Part shown: in pieces, positions 30,533 to 41,939 of the stretch
Position numbering within the stretch: the first letter of the stretch is position 1
How the letters are laid out: every line of letters starts with the position of its first letter
NCBI RefSeq assembly: GCF_030378065.1
Contig: NZ_JAUCGJ010000026.1
Coordinates: forward strand, 1 to 61,776
DNA: 61,776 bases
Direction: 5' to 3'
Source of the DNA: Candidatus Venteria ishoeyi
GTDB taxonomy: Bacteria; Pseudomonadota; Gammaproteobacteria; Beggiatoales; Beggiatoaceae
The notes under the pieces: model-generated
What the model was told of the DNA's origin: nothing
Databases searched by the model: none
What the model saw: the letters and a program-made list of their open reading frames with translations, nothing else
Made by a program: the position numbers and the translations under genes

Positions 30533-32377
30533 ATGAATCAAGAACAACAGAAATCACAAATTAAGCTTTTGATTACAAAAGGGAAAGAGCAGGGATACCT
30601 GACCTACCACGAGGTTAATGACCACCTTCCAGAAGATATAGTCGACTCTGATCAGGTTGAAAACATTATTAACATGATCAATGCAATGGGGATTGCTGTA
30701 CATGAAACAGCGCCCGATGCCGACACCTTATTAATGGCTGATACGGTTGCCACGGATGAAGAAGCAGCAGAAGAAGCTGCGGCAGCATTGGCTAACGTTG
30801 ATAGTGAGTTTGGCCGAACCACCGATCCGGTGCGCATGTATATGCGGGAAATGGGCACGGTTGATTTACTCACCCGTAAAGGTGAAATCAAAATTGCCAA
30901 GCGTATTGAGGAAGGCTTAAAACAGGCCTTATCTGCGTTGGCAACCCACCCGGATATTATCAGCGTATTTCTTGATCTCTACGACAGAACTTTGACATCA
31001 GAGCTGAAATTAACCGATTTGATTAATGGCTTTGTTTCTCCGGAAGATGAAGAAGACAGTGACGAAATTCCTGTACCCAAGGTGGCTGTGGTAAAAGAAG
31101 AGGAAAGTACAGGCAATACTGATGAAACAGCCAATACAGACTTAAAAGACGACGAGCAGGAAAATGAAGGCCTGGATCTGAAAGAAATCGAGCTGCGCTT
31201 TGGCAATTTACGTGAAGCGCAAAAAAAAGCCATGGATGCCAAAGAAGAACATGGCACAAAATCAGAAGCTTATCAGAACTTACGTCAACAAGCCGCTGAT
31301 TGTTTCCTGGAATTTAAGCTGGTACCTAAGGTCGTTGAAACCCTGACTGCCAAGCTGCGCATGGCTGTTAATGAAGTGCGCGCTCAGGAAACCCGCATCC
31401 GCGATTACTGCGTGCGTTATGGTCGCATGGGTAAACGCGAATTTCTGGACTCGTTTAAAAATAACAGTACCAATCCTGAATGGGTGCCTACATTGCTGAG
31501 CAGCGACAAACCCTATGTGGAATCGCTGAAAAAATATGAAAAGCAACTGTTAGCTGCTCAGGCGCGTCTGATTGAACTGGAAAATGGCTGCCGTCTGGGG
31601 CTGGAAGAAATCAAAGAAATCAATCGCCGCATGACCATTGGCGAAGCCAAAGCCCGGCGCGCGAAAAAGGAAATGATTGAGGCTAATTTACGCCTGGTGA
31701 TTTCCATTGCCAAAAAATACACCAATCGTGGCTTACAATTTCTGGATCTGATTCAGGAAGGTAATATTGGCTTAATGAAAGCGGTGGATAAATTTGAATA
31801 CCGCCGGGGTTATAAATTTTCCACCTATGCCACCTGGTGGATACGTCAGGCAATCACTCGCTCAATTGCCGACCAGGCGCGTACCATCCGTATTCCGGTA
31901 CACATGATTGAAACCATTAATAAACTCAATCGCGTATCCAGACAGATACTTCAGGAGAAAGGCCGCGAAGCCACCCCTGAAGAACTGGCTGAAAAAATGG
32001 AAATGCCGGAAGAAAAAGTACGCAAGGTGTTAAAAATTGCCAAAGAACCCATTTCCATGGAAACCCCCATTGGTGATGATGAAGACTCCCACTTGGGTGA
32101 TTTCATTGAAGACATTACCATTCAATCCCCTGTGGAGGCGGCGACTTTTGAGGGTCTGCGGCGCGCCACCCAGGAAATGTTGCATGGCTTAACCGAACGT
32201 GAAGCCAAGGTATTGCGTATGCGTTTTGGGATTGACATGAGCACCGATCACACGCTGGAAGAAGTTGGCAAACAATTTGATGTGACCCGCGAGCGGATTC
32301 GTCAGATAGAAGCGAAAGCGTTGCGCAAATTACGCCATCCCAGTCGCTCTGAGCAATCCCGCAGCTTCCTCGATTAA
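30533..32377 (+). CDS. rpoD: RNA polymerase sigma-70 factor RpoD
   Basis: This 614-residue primary sigma factor directs RNA polymerase to housekeeping promoters. Region 1.1 is at the N-terminus ('[23 protein letters not shown]'), region 1.2 at '[22 protein letters not shown]', then an acidic non-conserved insert (about 165-225). Region 2 follows ('[53 protein letters not shown]'), then 3 and region 4 with the helix-turn-helix '[31 protein letters not shown]'. All segments are intact. It ends the operon, and a hairpin at 32398 follows. Confidence 0.98.
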   Translation: MNQEQQKSQIKLLITKGKEQGYLTYHEVNDHLPEDIVDSDQVENIINMINAMGIAVHETAPDADTLLMADTVATDEEAAEEAAAALANVDSEFGRTTDPVRMYMREMGTVDLLTRKGEIKIAKRIEEGLKQALSALATHPDIISVFLDLYDRTLTSELKLTDLINGFVSPEDEEDSDEIPVPKVAVVKEEESTGNTDETANTDLKDDEQENEGLDLKEIELRFGNLREAQKKAMDAKEEHGTKSEAYQNLRQQAADCFLEFKLVPKVVETLTAKLRMAVNEVRAQETRIRDYCVRYGRMGKREFLDSFKNNSTNPEWVPTLLSSDKPYVESLKKYEKQLLAAQARLIELENGCRLGLEEIKEINRRMTIGEAKARRAKKEMIEANLRLVISIAKKYTNRGLQFLDLIQEGNIGLMKAVDKFEYRRGYKFSTYATWWIRQAITRSIADQARTIRIPVHMIETINKLNRVSRQILQEKGREATPEELAEKMEMPEEKVRKVLKIAKEPISMETPIGDDEDSHLGDFIEDITIQSPVEAATFEGLRRATQEMLHGLTEREAKVLRMRFGIDMSTDHTLEEVGKQFDVTRERIRQIEAKALRKLRHPSRSEQSRSFLD

Positions 32378-32397
32378 GCAATGGGCAGATATTTCCT

Positions 32398-32423
32398 CGT
32401 TCCCAAGCGTCAGCCTGGGAACG
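32398..32423 (+). terminator. Hairpin after rpoD
   Basis: CGTTCCCA (32398-32405) pairs with TGGGAACG (32416-32423) around AGCGTCAGCC. There is no T-run, so as a terminator it is weak. A related AAGCGCCAGCTT dyad follows at about 32433-32446. The sequence type recurs as a dispersed repeat in other bacteria, so it may be a repeat unit. Confidence 0.45.
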
Positions 32424-32484
32424 TCTGCCATCCAAGCGCCAGCTTGTAAAGCCCGTATTCCCAAGATAAATATCGAATTTAACT

Positions 32485-34443
32485 ATGTCTCACCTGTACG
32501 CCACCCTGCCCGAAGCCTTAACCAGTGCCGCTAACACCCCCTACGGCATTCGTTACATCCAAAGTCAGCAACAGGAAAGCTACCTGAGCTATCACGACTT
32601 AAAACAACGCGCACTCGGTATTCTGGGTACTTTGCAAGCAAAAGGCATTAAACCCGGTAACGAGCTAATCATCCTGCTTCAAGATAATGAGCCCTTTATT
32701 GATGCTTTCTGGGCGGGCTTATTGGGCGGTATTCCTTTAGTTTCAGTGGCAACAGGTAACAGCGATGAACATCGCCGCAAAGTGTTTCATATTTTTGAGC
32801 AATTGGAACAACCTTTTTTATACACTTCCCGGAAAATTTTTGAACGTTTGGCGGTATTTGCACAAAATCAGGGGTTAGCGCAACAATGGGAACATATTAA
32901 AAATCATTGCTTCTTAATTGAAGAACTCCACGAACTCAGCCCTGGCACGCCGCACTCAGTACAAACCGATGATATTGCTTTTATTCAATATTCCTCAGGC
33001 TCTACCGGACAACCTAAAGGTGTGACATTAACCCACGCCAACCTGCTGCATAATATTCACGCCATTATTAATACTGCGGCTATCAAACCTGAAGACCACA
33101 TGATGAGCTGGATGCCACTGACCCATGACATGGGGATTATCGGTTTTCACTTAACGCCGTTAGTTTGCAGTTGCCAGCAATATTTGATACCGACTGAACT
33201 CTTTGTGCGGCGGCCCATGTTATGGCTGCTCAAAGCCAGTGAGCACGGCGGCACCTTGTTATCCTCACCTAATTTTGGCTACAAACACACGCTGCAACGT
33301 TACAAACCAGAGCAAAGCCAGGCGCTTGATCTTTCCAGTGTACGGCTGATTTTTAATGGCGCGGAGCCTATTTCAGTAGAATTATGCAAAGCATTTATGC
33401 AGGCATTCAGCCAACACGGGCTGTCTGCCAACAGCATGTTTCCCGTTTATGGTTTAGCTGAAGCCAGCTTGGCGGTGAGCTTTTCCCAACCTGGAAAACC
33501 CTTAAAAAGCCTGTCATTGGAGCGAAATGCTTTGAATTTAGGGTACGCTATTCAAATCAAAGCGGCTCAAGAAAACAATACAACCCAGTTTGTTAATGTG
33601 GGTAAAAATATCCAATATTGTGAACTACGGATTGCTGATGAAAATCATCAAGCCTCGCCTGCCGCAACGATTGGTCATATTGAAATTCGTGGCCCTAATG
33701 TCACTCAGGGATATTACCGCAACCCAGAGGCAAGCCAGTCCTGCATCAACCAAGACGGCTGGTTGGATACCGGGGATTTGGGTTTTATACATGAGGGGGA
33801 TTTATATGTCACGGGTCGCGAAAAAGATCTGATTATTATCAATGGTCAGAATTATTACCCGCAAGACATTGAAAACCTGGCAGAAGCCTGTGACGGCATA
33901 GAACTGGGAAAAATTGCCGCCTGCGGTATATTCAGCAAAGAAGCTGCCACGGATGTTTTAATTCTTTTTGTGGCATTTAAAGGCAGTAATGAAGATTTCT
34001 GGTCTTTGATTCAACCCATTGCTCAAGTGATTGGCTCACAAACCGGGCTGGAAGTAGCCCATATACTGCCCGTGCGTAAACTGCCAAAAACCACCAGTGG
34101 TAAAGTGCAGCGTTATCAGTTGACTAAACAATACTTAAATGGCGAATTTGATACGATAATAAGCACTTTACACGACACAAAAAAGCAAACGATCCAAACG
34201 ATTCAACAGGGTAATCATCTGGAACAGGAAATACTGGAAATTTGTGCTGCTGTAATGAGTGATAAAAGTTTTTCTGCAACTGACAATCTATTTGATATCG
34301 GCAGCAGTTCATTAACGCTGGCACAGATTTTTGAACAACTGGATGAGCGTTATCCCGATCAACTTGATATTGCCGATCTTTTCGATCATCCCAGCGTCAG
34401 TGAGCTGGCGCAATATATCAAGCATAAGCTGAATTCAGATTGA
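32485..34443 (+). CDS. AMP-forming acyl/amino-acid ligase with carrier domain
   Basis: The 652-residue two-domain protein activates a carboxylic acid as its adenylate and loads it on its own carrier domain. The adenylation domain (1-560) has 'YSSGSTGQPKG' (169-179), 'YGLAEASLAV', 'DTGDLG' and the catalytic Lys in 'KTTSGKVQR'. The overall sequence, with 'WMPLTHDMGIIGFHL', resembles fatty acyl-AMP ligases that feed lipopeptide or polyketide synthesis. Residues about 570-652 are a peptidyl/acyl-carrier domain whose phosphopantetheine serine lies in 'DIGSSSL' (about S609). Such loading modules normally head a larger synthase, but none is adjacent; the next gene is convergent. It may act in trans or in making an unusual lipid. 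Confidence 0.88.
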   Translation: MSHLYATLPEALTSAANTPYGIRYIQSQQQESYLSYHDLKQRALGILGTLQAKGIKPGNELIILLQDNEPFIDAFWAGLLGGIPLVSVATGNSDEHRRKVFHIFEQLEQPFLYTSRKIFERLAVFAQNQGLAQQWEHIKNHCFLIEELHELSPGTPHSVQTDDIAFIQYSSGSTGQPKGVTLTHANLLHNIHAIINTAAIKPEDHMMSWMPLTHDMGIIGFHLTPLVCSCQQYLIPTELFVRRPMLWLLKASEHGGTLLSSPNFGYKHTLQRYKPEQSQALDLSSVRLIFNGAEPISVELCKAFMQAFSQHGLSANSMFPVYGLAEASLAVSFSQPGKPLKSLSLERNALNLGYAIQIKAAQENNTTQFVNVGKNIQYCELRIADENHQASPAATIGHIEIRGPNVTQGYYRNPEASQSCINQDGWLDTGDLGFIHEGDLYVTGREKDLIIINGQNYYPQDIENLAEACDGIELGKIAACGIFSKEAATDVLILFVAFKGSNEDFWSLIQPIAQVIGSQTGLEVAHILPVRKLPKTTSGKVQRYQLTKQYLNGEFDTIISTLHDTKKQTIQTIQQGNHLEQEILEICAAVMSDKSFSATDNLFDIGSSSLTLAQIFEQLDERYPDQLDIADLFDHPSVSELAQYIKHKLNSD

Positions 34444-34453
34444 ATTAAGAAAG

Positions 34454-34481
34454 ATTAAACCTGCTTGAAAAGAGGTTTAAT
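34454..34481 (+). terminator. Hairpin after the ligase-carrier gene
   Basis: ATTAAACC and GGTTTAAT form a perfect 8-base stem with a 12-base loop, 10 bases after the stop codon. It probably terminates the ligase transcript before the convergent cysteine synthase-like gene. Confidence 0.5.
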
Positions 34482-34564
34482 GACTTTAAGCTCAAGGATT
34501 ACTAATCCAGTAAGTAGATAGTTAAATACTTCTAAAGGATTCAGAATCCACAGAAATTATTGCT

Positions 34565-34588
34565 GCATCATTTCTACAGAAATGATGC
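34565..34588 (-). terminator. Hairpin after the cysteine synthase-like gene
   Basis: GCATCATTTC-TACA-GAAATGATGC is a perfect 10-base stem with a four-base loop, located 10 bases beyond the stop codon of the minus-strand gene. This geometry fits a transcription terminator, although the T-run is weak. Confidence 0.55.
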
Positions 34589-34597
34589 GCTATTATA

Positions 34598-35509
34598 TTA
34601 CTCGCACCCTCTTATTTTTCCTGTATCTATGATAGGAAAAATCTCAGAAAAGTAATAATCTCCACCATCAGGAGCAACTATCACGCCTTTTAGTCCACTT
34701 TTACCTTCTAAATATTTTTTAGTTGCTGAAAGAATCGCGCCTGATGATATTCCGTTAAAATACCCTTCAGAGAGATAATCATTAACCCCATTAGTGACAT
34801 CATCATTAAATGTAACATTAATCACTTCATCAATTAAGTGTTTATAATCTTGATAAAACTTACCAACATTGCGTACCGTGTTATAGTTTTTAATGCCTTC
34901 CACTCTATCAAGCGGATTGACTGCAATAATTTTTATAGAAGGATAGCGTTCTTTTAGATATTTCCCAGTGCCAAGGAGCGTTCCTGTCGTACCAAGCCCT
35001 GCAATAAAAAAGTCTATTTCTCCAATTTGCTCAATAATATAGGGGGCAGTCAGATTATAATGAGCATCCATATTATCCTCATTATTAAACTGATCGGGAA
35101 CAAAATACTTATCAGGATCCTTTTTTACCATATTATCTCGCAGATCAATACAGTCATCTGTAACGCCATCAACTTCAATGAGATCAGCGCCATATGATCG
35201 CATCAGCTTCTTTTTACAACTTCCTGTTTCTACTGGAACAATAAGGCTAACGGGAAACCCAAAAATTTTACCCATGTAAGAAAGAGCAATGGCTGTGTTG
35301 CCGCTTGATGCTTCAAGTATCTTTTTTCCGTTAGATAAATCCCCTCTTTCGAGCGCCTTCTTTAGCATCCAATAAACCGGCTTTACTTTTATACTTCCAC
35401 ACAAATTAAATTTTTCAAGTATGGTATAAACTGTATTTTCTTGAATTTGGCGAATTTGTGCGATTGGAACAGTTTTTAAAAGTTGTTCAATTGATAAGGT
35501 ATGATTCAT
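34598..35509 (-). CDS. PLP-dependent cysteine synthase-family protein
   Basis: This 303-residue fold-type II PLP enzyme is of the cysteine synthase/cystathionine beta-synthase group. The PLP lysine is in 'CGSIKVKPVYWML' (K41), the substrate loop is 'EASSGNTAIAL', and the phosphate-binding turn is 'GLGTTGTLLGTG'. CysK/CysM usually read 'GSVKDR' at the lysine; here 'GSIKVKP' suggests a divergent subfamily, so O-acetylserine may not be the substrate. Codon and base use are clearly more A/T-rich than in the neighbours, which points to transfer. Divergent from the rhomboid gene, with a 142-base promoter region between. It could make cysteine, a diamino acid or a specialised metabolite precursor. 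Confidence 0.8.
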   Translation of the reverse strand: MNHTLSIEQLLKTVPIAQIRQIQENTVYTILEKFNLCGSIKVKPVYWMLKKALERGDLSNGKKILEASSGNTAIALSYMGKIFGFPVSLIVPVETGSCKKKLMRSYGADLIEVDGVTDDCIDLRDNMVKKDPDKYFVPDQFNNEDNMDAHYNLTAPYIIEQIGEIDFFIAGLGTTGTLLGTGKYLKERYPSIKIIAVNPLDRVEGIKNYNTVRNVGKFYQDYKHLIDEVINVTFNDDVTNGVNDYLSEGYFNGISSGAILSATKKYLEGKSGLKGVIVAPDGGDYYFSEIFPIIDTGKIRGCE

Positions 35510-35651
35510 AGCGATACTTAGAGTTAGGGATTTGTTAAATCCAATGAGGATATAATCTGACTAGATGGCATTATACCTTATCTAAATCAGTAAGAGAAAC
35601 GTGCAAGACAAGATCAGCATTCTGCATACCTACTTTAAGTGAGAGCCCAGT

Positions 35652-36308
35652 ATGAAACAGTGTGTAATGATAGTGCTCGGTGTCATTCTCGTATTATGGC
35701 TGATTAAAATCAGTGAAATAATTCTTGGCCTTGATCTGGCTGTATATGGCATTTATCCACGAGATATGGATAAGCTGACAGGTGTGATAACGGCCCCGTT
35801 GATTCATGGCTCATTTGAGCATCTGTTTGCCAATACGCTACCATTGTTTATCATGGGTAGTGCGCTGATTTATAACTATCCAAAGGCGGTCAAATACGTT
35901 ATTCCCATTATTTATCTTGGCTCAGGCGTTGGTGTATGGCTGTTTGCGCGTGAGTCATATCATATTGGTGCAAGTGGTGTCGCACACGGTATGATGTTCT
36001 TTATTTTTATTGCAGGGATTTTGCGCAATGATAAGCCATCTGCCGCGCTCGCGCTCATTATCTTTTTTCTTTATGGCGGTATGCTTGTGAGCATATTCCC
36101 TACCCAGGCGCATATTTCTTTTGAGTCACACTTTTTTGGTGCGGTGGCAGGTACAATCTGTGCCTTTTTATTTCGTGATATGGATCCTAAAAAGGCAGAA
36201 AAGAAATATAGCTGGGAGCTTGAAGAAGAAGATTTATTAGAATTTCCGGATGATGATAATGAAGAAAAGAGTAAATTAGTACATGATACAAAGTATTCAG
36301 CCTACTGA
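35652..36308 (+). CDS. Rhomboid-family intramembrane serine protease
   Basis: The 218-residue integral membrane protein has about six hydrophobic segments. The catalytic serine is in 'HIGASGVAHG' (S108) and the histidine in 'SHFFGAVAGT' (H160), with 'HGSFEHLFANTLPLF' as the upstream oxyanion-region motif. Rhomboids cut membrane proteins within the bilayer. The C-terminus is an acidic cytosolic tail ('ELEEEDLLEFPDDDNEEK'). The start is an ATG with GAGAG upstream. The gene ends ten bases from the convergent diguanylate cyclase gene. Substrates are unknown. Confidence 0.9.
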   Translation: MKQCVMIVLGVILVLWLIKISEIILGLDLAVYGIYPRDMDKLTGVITAPLIHGSFEHLFANTLPLFIMGSALIYNYPKAVKYVIPIIYLGSGVGVWLFARESYHIGASGVAHGMMFFIFIAGILRNDKPSAALALIIFFLYGGMLVSIFPTQAHISFESHFFGAVAGTICAFLFRDMDPKKAEKKYSWELEEEDLLEFPDDDNEEKSKLVHDTKYSAY

Positions 36309-36318
36309 AGTTTTGTTC

Positions 36319-38130
36319 CTAATTGACATCCATTTCCACACGATTACGTCCCCGCCTTTTAGCGCGATATAACGCTTTATCAGCACGTTCAAGCAGTGCA
36401 TCCAGTCCAGCTTTGTTATTTTTTGCTTGTGTGAGTCCGATACTGACGGTGAAGTAAATTTTTTCTCCATTGGCTTCAAAGCTACTGGAAGCAACCGCTT
36501 GCCGAATCCGCTCTGCGGCATGTTGTGCAGATATGCTGGCGGTATCAGGCAGCAAAACAGCAAACTCCTCACCACCGATGCGACCGAGGATATCAGGCTC
36601 ACGCAATGTTGAGCGGACAGTCTTTACAAAATACTTCAGTGCCTCATCGCCGGTCGCATGTCCATAATTATCATTTAAGTGCTTGAAGTGATCAATATCA
36701 AGCATGAGCAGGGAAAAAATGCTGTTGCTACGAGCGCTGCGTTTAATCTCATGCTTGGCCAGTTCACTGAAATGGCGACGATTATAGGTGCCGGTTAAGG
36801 GATCGGTAGTCGCCAGTGCTGTCAGCGAGTGTTCAAGTTTTTTTTGAACACTGATATCCTGAATAATCCAGATACTGCCTTCATGGACATGTTCGGGATC
36901 GATGGCCTGACCAATCATCCGGCACCAGTAGCTGCCATTTGTGCCTCTACGCAGGAGAATATCGGTCTCATAACGCTCACCTTTTGTCAGTAATGTTAAG
37001 TAGGCCTCTCCCACGCACTCATAATCTTCATTATTCAAAAAAAAGATCCGGGTACTTTTTCCAAGGAGTGTTGCCTCTGGCATACCACATTGATAAGCCA
37101 GCATCGGATTGACCCAGTGCACTTTACGGTGAACGAAATGTGCAATACCAATTTGTGCATTTTGCAGAATCAAGGATTGGGTTTTCATTGCTGCGTGCAA
37201 CTGCTTGGTGCGCGTGTCTATTTTTCTGTGCAGCACCAGATTCCAGGTCAGGATTGCGATGATTAGCGTAGTGGTTAAAACCAGCAGCAGCACGATGATC
37301 TGCTCTTTGCTTAATTTCCATTCTGGTGCCTTAAGGCTGATCCAGCGCCGAAAAATTTCCTGCTTTTTATGCTCAGGGATAGCATCCAAAGACTTCTGAA
37401 GAATAGCCGCCAATTCAGGCCAGTCAGAGCGTACTGCAAAACGCAATTGCCATTCAAAGCCCGATTCTCCAGCGACTCGTAAGTTGGTTAAGCCATTTTT
37501 TTCAATATAATAAATGGCTGATGCATTAGTCACCACTATGGCATCCGCAGAGCCAAAAGAAACCATACGCAAACCGGTTTCAATATCAGGCACGGGAATC
37601 AGCTTGAGAAAAGGGTAATTTTCCTGAATATAGGCCTGTGTGGCATAATTTTGAATAACGACAACCCGCTTGCCTTTAAGATCGGGCATGTTTAATAAGT
37701 CTGTAATTTCTTTGCGTACAATAATGACGGCAGGGAGGTGAATATAGGGCTTGGTGAAGCGCATATATTGCTCGCGTGCTTTGGTTTTAGCGGCTGCCCC
37801 CCACATATCCACCTTCCGCAGTTTAGCCTGAGCAATAACTTCCGCCCAATTTTGTAGCTGAATAATCTCAAAGTGAATACCTATCTTTTCATCAATATAT
37901 TTGATGAAATCGGCGGTGATGCCACGGTAGATATTATTTTTATCAAAAAACTCTACCGGAGGATAATTAGGTGCTGGGGCAAAATGAATATGGGGGTGTG
38001 CTTTAAGCCAAGCTAATTCTTCTTTGCTAAAATGAGCTGAAGTTGGTGTTATCGCCATTACTGAGCCAGCTTCCAGGCAAAGCAGTAATACCAATATGAA
38101 AAAAAAGAATTTTTGGATGATTATAAACAA
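36319..38130 (-). CDS. Diguanylate cyclase with periplasmic solute-binding sensor
   Basis: The 603-residue inner-membrane enzyme makes the second messenger c-di-GMP. A signal peptide (about 1-26) is followed by an SBP_bac_3-type periplasmic domain (about 30-260, 'FAPAPNYPPVEFFDKNNIYRGITADF') that probably binds an amino acid or similar solute. A membrane helix ('IIVLLLVLTTTLIIAILTW', about 279-297) leads to a PAS unit (about 315-430) and a GGDEF domain (435-600) with the active-site variant GGEEF and 'DIDHFKHLNDNYGH'. The link between solute and c-di-GMP is inferred from domain order. It lies three bases after the Sel1 gene and probably shares the leuS transcript. Confidence 0.92.
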   Translation of the reverse strand: MFIIIQKFFFFILVLLLCLEAGSVMAITPTSAHFSKEELAWLKAHPHIHFAPAPNYPPVEFFDKNNIYRGITADFIKYIDEKIGIHFEIIQLQNWAEVIAQAKLRKVDMWGAAAKTKAREQYMRFTKPYIHLPAVIIVRKEITDLLNMPDLKGKRVVVIQNYATQAYIQENYPFLKLIPVPDIETGLRMVSFGSADAIVVTNASAIYYIEKNGLTNLRVAGESGFEWQLRFAVRSDWPELAAILQKSLDAIPEHKKQEIFRRWISLKAPEWKLSKEQIIVLLLVLTTTLIIAILTWNLVLHRKIDTRTKQLHAAMKTQSLILQNAQIGIAHFVHRKVHWVNPMLAYQCGMPEATLLGKSTRIFFLNNEDYECVGEAYLTLLTKGERYETDILLRRGTNGSYWCRMIGQAIDPEHVHEGSIWIIQDISVQKKLEHSLTALATTDPLTGTYNRRHFSELAKHEIKRSARSNSIFSLLMLDIDHFKHLNDNYGHATGDEALKYFVKTVRSTLREPDILGRIGGEEFAVLLPDTASISAQHAAERIRQAVASSSFEANGEKIYFTVSIGLTQAKNNKAGLDALLERADKALYRAKRRGRNRVEMDVN

Positions 38131-38133
38131 TTT

Positions 38134-38754
38134 TTAACGCATCATTGCCTGCTTCCAGCGGCTGATTTGTTCTGCTCCAGCCTGCTGCATCAGTTGAGCA
38201 AGTAGTGCTTCCCCATTTTCGCTGCCATGTGCGGCAGCCAGTGATAACCATTGAAAAGCCAGTGCTTGGTCTTGGGGGATTTCAGTACCTTCTGCCAGCA
38301 ATTTGCCTAATATAAACTGGGCGGGGGCAAAATGCTGATTGGCGGATAACTGATACCAGTACAGCATTTTTTCCAGGTTTTTGCTAACACCGTATAAACC
38401 GCGTTGATACATGCTGCCAGCGAGATATTGATCTTTTGCCAGCCCCTGCTTTGCAGCTTTGAGATACCATTTCCCAGCCTGTTCATCGTTTTGCTTAAGG
38501 CCCAGACCATTTGCGCATAGCCAGCCCATACGCGACTGTGCTTCAGCGTGCTGCTGCTTGGCGGCTTTTTGAAACCATTTTGCAGCCTGCGCATAATCCA
38601 GTGGTAACTGCTCGTTTTTTCTGGAATAGAGTAAAGCCAGACGATATTGTGCTTCAGGGTGGCCTTGCTGTGCGGCTTGTTTTAAGGTGGCTATGACTGC
38701 TTGATATTTTTTGCCACCTAAATTATCCAGGCTAATCTTGTCTTCGCTTGTCAT
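38134..38754 (-). CDS. Sel1-repeat protein
   Basis: The 206-residue protein is made of about four Sel1-like (TPR-related) repeats of 36 residues: 'GHPEAQYRLALLYSRKNEQLPLDYAQAAKWFQKAA', then 'QHAEAQSRMGWLCANGLGLKQNDEQAGKWYLKAA' and two more. Repeats of this type form a solenoid for protein binding. No signal peptide is visible, so it is likely cytosolic. It lies five bases after leuS and three before the diguanylate cyclase, so it may be an adaptor for c-di-GMP signalling, which is inference. Confidence 0.88.
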   Translation of the reverse strand: MTSEDKISLDNLGGKKYQAVIATLKQAAQQGHPEAQYRLALLYSRKNEQLPLDYAQAAKWFQKAAKQQHAEAQSRMGWLCANGLGLKQNDEQAGKWYLKAAKQGLAKDQYLAGSMYQRGLYGVSKNLEKMLYWYQLSANQHFAPAQFILGKLLAEGTEIPQDQALAFQWLSLAAAHGSENGEALLAQLMQQAGAEQISRWKQAMMR

Positions 38755-38759
38755 GTTTA

Positions 38760-41198
<2,439 letters not shown>

Positions 41199-41243
41199 TT
41201 AAGTGGAAGTTAATGAGAAATAAGGGCATTGTATAACGTGTTG

Positions 41244-41939
41244 CTACACAGTTTCTGAACTCAGTTTTAGCATAGAAAGAAAGCTAAGGAATTCCCCCAT
41301 ACTTTTAAGGCTGTTTTTTTCTGATAGAACTCTAGACTTAAGTTCATTGAGATAATAAATTTCTGTAACTTCTTTTGGATTTGATTTGCTATATCTTATA
41401 TTCTTTTCAGCAAGCATTGTTTTTAAATATTGATAGTGGTAATCAGCAATTGAACCATTATATTCAGATGGTTTAGACATTTTCTCCGGATCTGATTGTG
41501 AGATATTGTAATATTTTGTAAATATCCTGGCATTTTCAGAAGATTCAGGGTTTCTTGTATATATGCGACGATTTCCAAGGAACCAGGTTTCCATACATAC
41601 AACTTGTGGGATAACTATAAATTTGCAATCTTTAAATGTTAAGTTGTTATTTTCTACAAACTGATTAACTTCTTCAATCTTTTTTTCAGCATGATGATCG
41701 TCTGTATCAATGATTATAACAAAATAATTGTATTTTCCAGACTCTTGAATATCACTAACTGAGTCAACTAAATGATTATCAAGGATGCTTGGAAAACCAC
41801 CACCACTAATTAAATAATAGTTATTATTGACCGCATCGGATGGAGATGACACTCTTTTAAGGGTTGGTGCCAGGTGTGAAAGCCATTTTGGATAGACTTT
41901 CCGCTCTGTTTTTCCTTCCACTAGAAAATATATATTCAT
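41244..41939 (-). CDS. TOPRIM-like protein, partner of the upstream ATPase
   Basis: The 231-residue protein begins 'MNIYFLVEGKTERKVY', with the TOPRIM-type glutamate in VEGKTE (E8), and has the acidic pair in 'VIIIDTDDHH' (D78, D80/D81). 'VVCMETWFLGN' (114-122) is a further motif seen in RloB/DUF4276-like TOPRIM proteins. These proteins are metal-dependent nucleases or related enzymes in two-gene ATPase systems such as AbiL and PARIS. The start overlaps the ATPase stop by four bases (ATGA), so the two are a coupled pair. Base composition is strongly A/T-rich compared with leuS and the M23 gene. No membership in a named system can be claimed; a role in phage defence is inference. Confidence 0.7.
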   Translation of the reverse strand: MNIYFLVEGKTERKVYPKWLSHLAPTLKRVSSPSDAVNNNYYLISGGGFPSILDNHLVDSVSDIQESGKYNYFVIIIDTDDHHAEKKIEEVNQFVENNNLTFKDCKFIVIPQVVCMETWFLGNRRIYTRNPESSENARIFTKYYNISQSDPEKMSKPSEYNGSIADYHYQYLKTMLAEKNIRYSKSNPKEVTEIYYLNELKSRVLSEKNSLKSMGEFLSFLSMLKLSSETV

